This document shows positions 58,118-64,000 of a DNA stretch of 64,000 nucleotides, one piece after another (positions within the stretch are counted from its first letter, which is position 1; each line of letters opens with the position of its first letter). Made by a program: the position numbers and the translations under genes. The DNA is taken from positions 248,001 to 312,000 of the forward strand of contig JAJSPD010000010.1 in NCBI GenBank assembly GCA_021307315.1. Direction: 5' to 3'. Below the pieces are notes generated by a model. The model worked only from the letters and a program-made list of their open reading frames with translations. It had not been told where the DNA came from and did not search any database. Source of the stretch: Bisporella sp. PMI_857. Lineage: Eukaryota > Ascomycota > Leotiomycetes > Helotiales > Helotiaceae.

Positions 58118-60775
58118 TCAACCGAGTAGAATCTCTTTCTCCGCCGGCCCGGCAGTCCGGAATCCTTCCTGAGTAACATATCCCACTGCCACTCGATAGG
58201 CGATCCCGTCCTCCCATCGAATCCACATCGTTGCATACATATTTAAATCCGTTTGCTCTTCCAAGAACTCACCAAAAGCTCGGGAAAACTGACCGACGTT
58301 GCTGTATTTATTCCTCCAGATAATACTCTGCATGCTGGAGTTTTGGAAATCTATCTTGAAGAGGGGAATAAGTTCAATGGTTATAGGCTCGGGAGATAGA
58401 GAATTGGTTATAAAGGGGGCGAGGGTATTCACGTCAAGGTTTATCTCGCCGATTAGGTCGTCTTGCGAGGTTATGGACAGAAATTCAATGTCTTTTCGTG
58501 AAGCAAGGCCAGAACCGGGACTCAAGACAGCCTGGCAGGTGATTACTGAAGTACGGGTGAAGAGGAGCCCAGACTCCATGGGTGAAGCTTTGGAAGGTAT
58601 TCGTGCTGGAAGTTCAATATTCTTAATCTCCAGGCCTTGCCATTTGCGCATCTGGTGTAGATTGAGTGGAGTGAAGGACCAAGTGGTTAGTCTTCCAAGC
58701 AGATCTTTGGAACTCATGCTTGGAAGAACAGGGTATAGAGAATCTGGCCCCGAGGCCATATCTTCCTCCGAAGTTCTTAGTTTTATTGCTCTGTAACGCC
58801 TGTATTAGAAATCTTTAGAAGGGCGAGTTCCGTACATACTTACTGATAGAACGACCATGTGCTCAAGTATTCAACCTTTGTTTCTTCAGGTCCAGACAGA
58901 AGAGGATAAGTGATTGGACCAACCCACCCAGCCCATGACCAAGAAGGGAATTCTGACCCGATGCTGGATGAACCTCGTCTCCTCAACTTACCGTCAGCTT
59001 GCCAAGCAAGACAATACTCAAAGCAATTTGCTGGGATACCACAAACTAGATCACCCATGGTACTGTAGAGCACACCAGTATGGAATCCTTGGCAAGCATT
59101 CAAGACATCACTCTCCTTAGTAAAATCTCGCACAGATATCTTCTCAACAATTAAGTTATAGTTTTCGAATGGAGAGACTGCATTCGTAAAGTTGAAGCCG
59201 AGCTTGGGATCGTCGTCCATGAAGGACTCTAAACCAACCGGGAAATCCTCGCTCCAGTTTCCTTCCGTGCAAGTATAGTATGTACGCTCAGGTGTGAAGT
59301 AGAGAATTTTACGTGAAAATATAAGCTCTTGAAGCGTCCATCCTCGAGTGAACCATGTGGAGAATTCTGTCACACTTCTCATTTCTGGTGCATCAAGAAG
59401 GAACCGTTGTCCAGCAATTCTATGAGCTCGCACATCGCTAGATACGTCGCCCTTTGGAATGAGACCAGACGAGGAATCAGGCCCTGTTGCAGCAACAACT
59501 AAGTTACATTGGTCAGTCATGACGACCTAGCCTAGCTTCATGGGGATGTCTACTCGTCAAATCTGCAGAAGCATATATACTATGCATTCTGCGAATTTCA
59601 TTCATTTTGTCCTCGTAGCTATCTTGCATAATGCATAAAGCATCAATCCATATAAACCGAAATCCAAACTGTTGACACACCTCCATTGCATCAACAATAG
59701 TTTGCGACAGAAGATCTTTCTGAAGACCATTTCGACGGAAAAGCGAATTCTCGTTAGACTTCGTAAGCAGGAGAGAAGGAGAACGTCCCCAAACGTAGCT
59801 TAAAGCAACATATTGAACTGCCTAGTTTTAGTAAGCCAACTTTGCTAGCATACAAAAATATATGCCCTAAGTAGTCTTGAGACGAGTATGGCTTACTGAG
59901 TCAAGCAGATCGGTCTCTTTGACTAGCATATTTTGAACATCAATGAGTCTTTTAGGCAATGATTTGTGATCACTTCCACATAAGGTGTGCTTATATTTAC
60001 AAATATCGAAGCATTGCACAAGCATGGTGAGACTTTTGTCTTGCGGTTGGTCTGTACGCAAATGGACCCACGGTTTCGGTTTTCCAAACAGTGGTAGATA
60101 GTCCTCAACCTGTCTGATGATAAGTAACAACGTACATTCCCAGAGTTAACGGTAGTATATGAAAATAATGTACGAAAGACTCACAGAAATCGGGAGCAGA
60201 AGTGGCTCGTCGTCAACTGAATCGCTCAGGAATTCGGGCCACCAAAATGACAAAGTGCCATCTACGGCAAGAGATCCAAGAGAAAGCTGTACCACTGTGG
60301 ATTGAGACTCTTCGATCCAGCTTTGAGGGTCCTGAAGCTCGAAAATTACATCTGCAATGGTTTCCAACGATAAGTCTCCAGCCGACACACTACCGTCGCA
60401 GATGAGTTGATAGATTTGGCGCCGTTTCGATCTTAGAAATTGCATTGTAATCAACGAGCAAAGACTGCAGCCCTCTTTACGTAAGATAACTTCCAAATCG
60501 TCTAGAAATATATTGCCTGTGGCATCTCTGCTTACAGCGTTACCTGCATCTGGATCACTCTCCCGTTCAAACAAAACAAGAAGCAGTTCGCCAACTGATG
60601 AGCACGTTGAACAGAGACAGTTTGAACCTGAATGCATTCTCTGCAATTCTGAGCATCGGACTGAGGCTTCCAGCTCCAGTGTCTGGATCATCCATTTGAA
60701 TTCCTCTATACTGGGAATTCCATCCTCTCCCCGTTGTTCAACGCCAGCTGGGCTGCTGGTGTTGGAAACGGACAT
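58118..60775 (-). CDS. HET-domain protein (heterokaryon incompatibility type)
   Basis: Five exons (60185-60775, 59897-60109, 59554-59821, 58844-59498, 58118-58790) sum to 799 aa. The N-terminal 190 residues carry paired Cys (NCLCSTCSSVGELL; EGCSLCSLI), as usual before fungal HET domains. The HET core follows: AVQYVALSYVWG; FRFIWIDALCIMQDSYEDK; EIRRMHSIYASADLTIVAATG, restored across an intron; and TRGWTLQELIFSRKILYFTP. The C-terminal half is family-typical (SWSWAGWVGP) without an NLR, WD or other recognised partner domain. HET proteins trigger cell death on non-self fusion, but most paralogues have no known partner. No stop or frame break is seen. Confidence 0.9.
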
Positions 60776-62043
60776 TGCCAGAATTTTTTAATTTTCGAAG
60801 CACCATATTATGCCTAGCCAGTGCATAAGCTATCATTGATAGCTTTTGACTATCTGAACATCTTGACGCTTAAAATTGGATATTGTGTTGAAGCTCGAAA
60901 AGGCCAGTCTTTGCTAAGCGACTATTAATAAGTAAGGACAGCCAAGCACCGACGGTCACGTTACTTCATGTTTGAGAGAGGTGTCTGATTTCACAAGGCT
61001 TGATCAAGAAAAGAGAGGGTCATATCATCATCTCCATTAGCATCTAATGAGATATTCTCTAGACGAGCCTGGCAGGAATCTGTCCTTTACAGAAGGCTTT
61101 GTTGTACAAGTACAGTTTGCTCATTGGATATCTTTTACACTGTCGAGATTACCAAAGAAAGTCAATCGGCCATACTCACAAGGACTCAACTATTGCGAAG
61201 AACAAATGTATGAGCTCTATCGAAGAACTCCCTTTGCAATTTTTGCATTGTCTATATGGCTCGTTTAGCCCTCATGCAAGCACTTGTCAGGCTTGCAAAT
61301 GTAATCAGGAGTATCAAACAAGAATGTTACTATTGGGCGACATATTCTGATACAGAATCTCAAGGCCGACTTGTTTGAGGCACGGTTCGGTTGTGTGGTT
61401 TGCTTGACCCATGGTTCAAAGTAGAAAGTAAGAGGATTTTTGGACTACAAGATCAAGGTGTAGGTTAATGGAGCAATTGGCGATCTTTAAAGGTCTGTGA
61501 AAGCTCTTTTCTGACGGAAGCAGAGATATTTTGCTAAAGGACTTCGGCTCTCACACGGGCGACCGTTTCCATGCGTAACTACAGTACTGCACAATCTCGA
61601 TATCACAAGTGGGTAGGCCGGATGGAGTTCCGGTCCCAACTGAATGGTTCAGCAGGGCGGGTTTAGCGTCGTTTCGGAGGTGAGAAATACGTCGCAATGT
61701 CGTTTAAGCAAGGACGCCATTCTGGCAGGCAATCCTCTTGGCATAGGATGAACCTCTTTATCATTGTTCATGATACCCAGGCTCGGCCCTCTGATACCCT
61801 TGTTCTTCAAGATACAGGGACTCCTGCGTACGTGCTCATGCAGGAGAAAAGGCACAGCACACCATGGGTAAGCTTAAAACACCATCCAGGGATGAGCCTG
61901 ACCTATCCTTGTTGGTAACCATCTCTGCTGGTATAGTTCTTTCTTAGTTCTTATACTCTAAATAATCATCTTTATCCTCTCTGATCTAGTTCACTTCTTA
62001 CCTCCTATTCTAAACAAAGTATATCACAAATAAGATCTCTCCA
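60776..62043. other. Intergenic, 1.3 kb
   Basis: ORFs at 61047-61268 and 61099-61350 overlap in different frames; the latter ends with CQACKC but is unsupported. The right 150 bp are CT- and TA-rich and form the likely promoter and leader of the T5orf172 gene. Confidence 0.45.
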
Positions 62044-64000
62044 ATGCCTGCGTTCTCAACTCTTAAAAATAGCTTCATGTCGGCGCTTTCAAGCTCGTAT
62101 GATGCCCAAAAACCACGAGCAAGGCGACGCGTCGTATCATTCAATGAAGCGCTCAACAATTTGAAGGCTACCCAGACCGGTATCGTCACTTGCTCCGCTT
62201 TCCATTCTCTTGGGAAATGTCGCAAAGAAATAGTCTTGGAGGATTTGGATTTCATTGCCAGCCTAGATGAGATTGACCTGGCCGACGTCCAGACTCCTAT
62301 CAAACTGATGCCCTTGATGCTCTGTTCTACGCACTGGGAGAAGACAGTTTATTATAATGCATTGTTCCTAAACTGGTTGTCTATATATGGCTCGAAGCAT
62401 GACTCTCAGCACTACGAGAATATGGTTATCGACTACCAATCAGCTGTTACCATCGACAATAATGAGCACTCTATATCAGAAATTTCTGCCTTTAGCAAAC
62501 CGATAGCACATGGTGAAGGAAGACTAGCTTTAGAACCTGCTAGTCCGGCGAAGGGTAAGTTACTTCTACTCATAGTCATACTCAAATTAGCGGAAAGGCG
62601 CTATTTGAACTTTAACGACGACTGCGTACTTGACTCTAAATAAAATACTTCTAAAATTACAACAGGGCAAACCAATATATACGACCTGAAGACGATGGAT
62701 CAGTCACAAGACTATACAAACCAAATCGAGCGTATTCCTTTAGAGCACAGCTCTGATTATGGGGGCAAACATTCACCAGAGGTTTTAATGCTCGTGAATA
62801 TGGAATCGTATGCCTCGATTGAATTTGGAGTTGCGAAACTCGAAATCATGTATCAAGAAAATCTGAAATGCATCGCTATGACGTCTGATGGTTGGCGATG
62901 CCAGGAGATTATACACAATGCACGGCTACAGAAGGCTCGAGAAATGTTAAGCTCTTCTGTCAATTTGGAGGCAGAGCTTCGCAGTGACATTTTGCCTCCA
63001 CTCGTTCTCTGTCCAGGACATGCACTTGGACAACTACCAGAAATTTACTCTGAGAAGTGGGCAGCTTTTGCAGAGCAGCGATTAACTAAGGAAGAAGCAA
63101 TGTCGGGGTTCGACGCTGACTACTGGATGTCTGTCTTCCGCGATGCAAGGAGTGATGCACATGCCCTTCCAATCAATTTGAATCGGCCAAAATCAGCGTC
63201 TGGCAGATTCGAACGTCAAAGTGAAGAATGTGACTTCACAAGCAATGTACACTCTCCAAGCAACTCTCTGGGGCGTCATATTAAGACTCCATCAAAGTTG
63301 CAAAAGTCTCGTCTAGCCCCCCCTCTTCCTACGTCGTCAAATTCTGAAGCCAAGACGATATCACAAGATGGGAAGCTGCCTAAGTCCTGGGACTTTAATA
63401 GTAACCCTCTGATAACACTGTCCACTTGGAATACTAACGTTTCCCAAGCCACTCGTATATGGGACAACCCGAAAACTGGGTCTGTGCGTCCAGAGTCATC
63501 GACAATTGTCAACACATCAGTTTCAGCGTCAGAGCCATTCGCTATGAGAAATAATTCAGAAGACAACCTAATTGGTTCCTCAAATGCGGATTCTACAAAC
63601 ACGTCGGCTGTCGCAACTGAAGGCTCAGGCGATTCTAAGCTATCAGATAGGCTTCTCGAGCAGGAGGCCCATAACTTTTCATTTACCAAGGGGGACGTTA
63701 AGAAAGCGAATCCATTTGACAATCAAACGGATACTCAGGATTCGCAGCCTAAGCAGCATGATGTTCCTTCAACATCTATGGGAACTGACCAGGACTCCAA
63801 TAAAAGCCTCCCCCAGAATATCATTGAGAGCAACCTGCTCAAAGAGATATGTTCGCCGCTTCCACAAGGTGGCTATATCTCCATCTTGAAGTCCAGCAAA
63901 AAAAAACTGGTGAAAATTGTGGAAGCGGGATCTGTTAGCTATCGAAAAGGAAAATTCGAAGCAGGATGCCAACTCCAAGACCTGGATACATGTCTGGTTG
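62044..64000 (+). CDS. T5orf172 (GIY-YIG-like) domain protein, 3' end outside the window
   Basis: Exon 1 is 62044-62554. After a GT-AG intron, exon 2 (62666 on) is open to the window edge, for 615 codons so far. Two similar Cys/His blocks are visible. The first has CSAFHSLGKC and, about 60 residues on, LMLCSTH. The second has CIAMTSDGWRC and LVLCPGH. This spaced CxnC...LxLCxxH pattern precedes T5orf172 domains in fungal proteins. A long Ser/Asn/Thr-rich linker follows. Near 63858 the domain begins: GGYISILKSSKKKLVKIVEAG then YRKGKFEAGCQL, the GYIxI...KI start of the T5 Orf172/DUF1766 DNA-binding fold. Nuclease activity cannot be judged because the catalytic part is missing. It neighbours the HET gene. 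Confidence 0.8.

Overview
The window is nuclear DNA of a filamentous ascomycete (Pezizomycotina). The evidence is about two dozen protein genes with short introns (about 42-75 nt, a few to 150 nt, with CTRAC-type branch points), gene-dense head-to-head and tail-to-tail packing, and families largely confined to filamentous fungi: GDS1-type winged helix, Zn2Cys6 regulator with fungal TF tail, HET domain, DUF3445 haem N-demethylase-like and T5orf172 proteins. Leotiomycetes seems plausible, but the class is an inference. No rRNA, convincing tRNA or CRISPR was found.

Layout. 1-7.2 kb is gene-poor and holds one GDS1-like regulator. 7.2-16.2 kb is an accessory-looking metabolic block: a cupin protein; a decayed Zn2Cys6 regulator transcribed away from a succinate-semialdehyde dehydrogenase-like ALDH; a membrane-anchored SDR; and a DUF3445 oxidoreductase. 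18-33 kb is housekeeping: prefoldin 5, an uncharacterised 659-aa protein, an Mdm1-type PXA-RGS-PX-nexin protein, Trm8, a small membrane protein, homoserine dehydrogenase, a CCDC174 homologue and HMG-CoA synthase. 33-36.6 kb is AT-rich, non-coding, and carries a 458-bp TA-flanked inverted-repeat element (MITE). 36.6-57.5 kb is again housekeeping: a PY-motif membrane protein, Orc1, Nas6/gankyrin, Prp46, a TMF1/Sgm1-like golgin, prefoldin 1, a coiled-coil protein, the mitochondrial glycine carrier Hem25 and a Nit-type amidase. 58-64 kb is an accessory end with a HET-domain protein and a T5orf172 (GIY-YIG-like) protein running off the right edge.

Most exon models below were checked by summing exon lengths to a multiple of three. 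Two models failed that check by exactly one base. One is the Zn2Cys6 gene, which also has an AC in place of the AG acceptor inside the zinc-finger coding region and is therefore a probable pseudogene. The other is PRP46, broken in a run of six G, probably by a missing base. The clearest regulatory signal is an MCB next to an SCB about 100 bp upstream of ORC1. No wholly new multi-gene system is evident. The best candidates for something new are the metabolic block with its dead regulator, the MITE, and the HET/T5orf172 pair.
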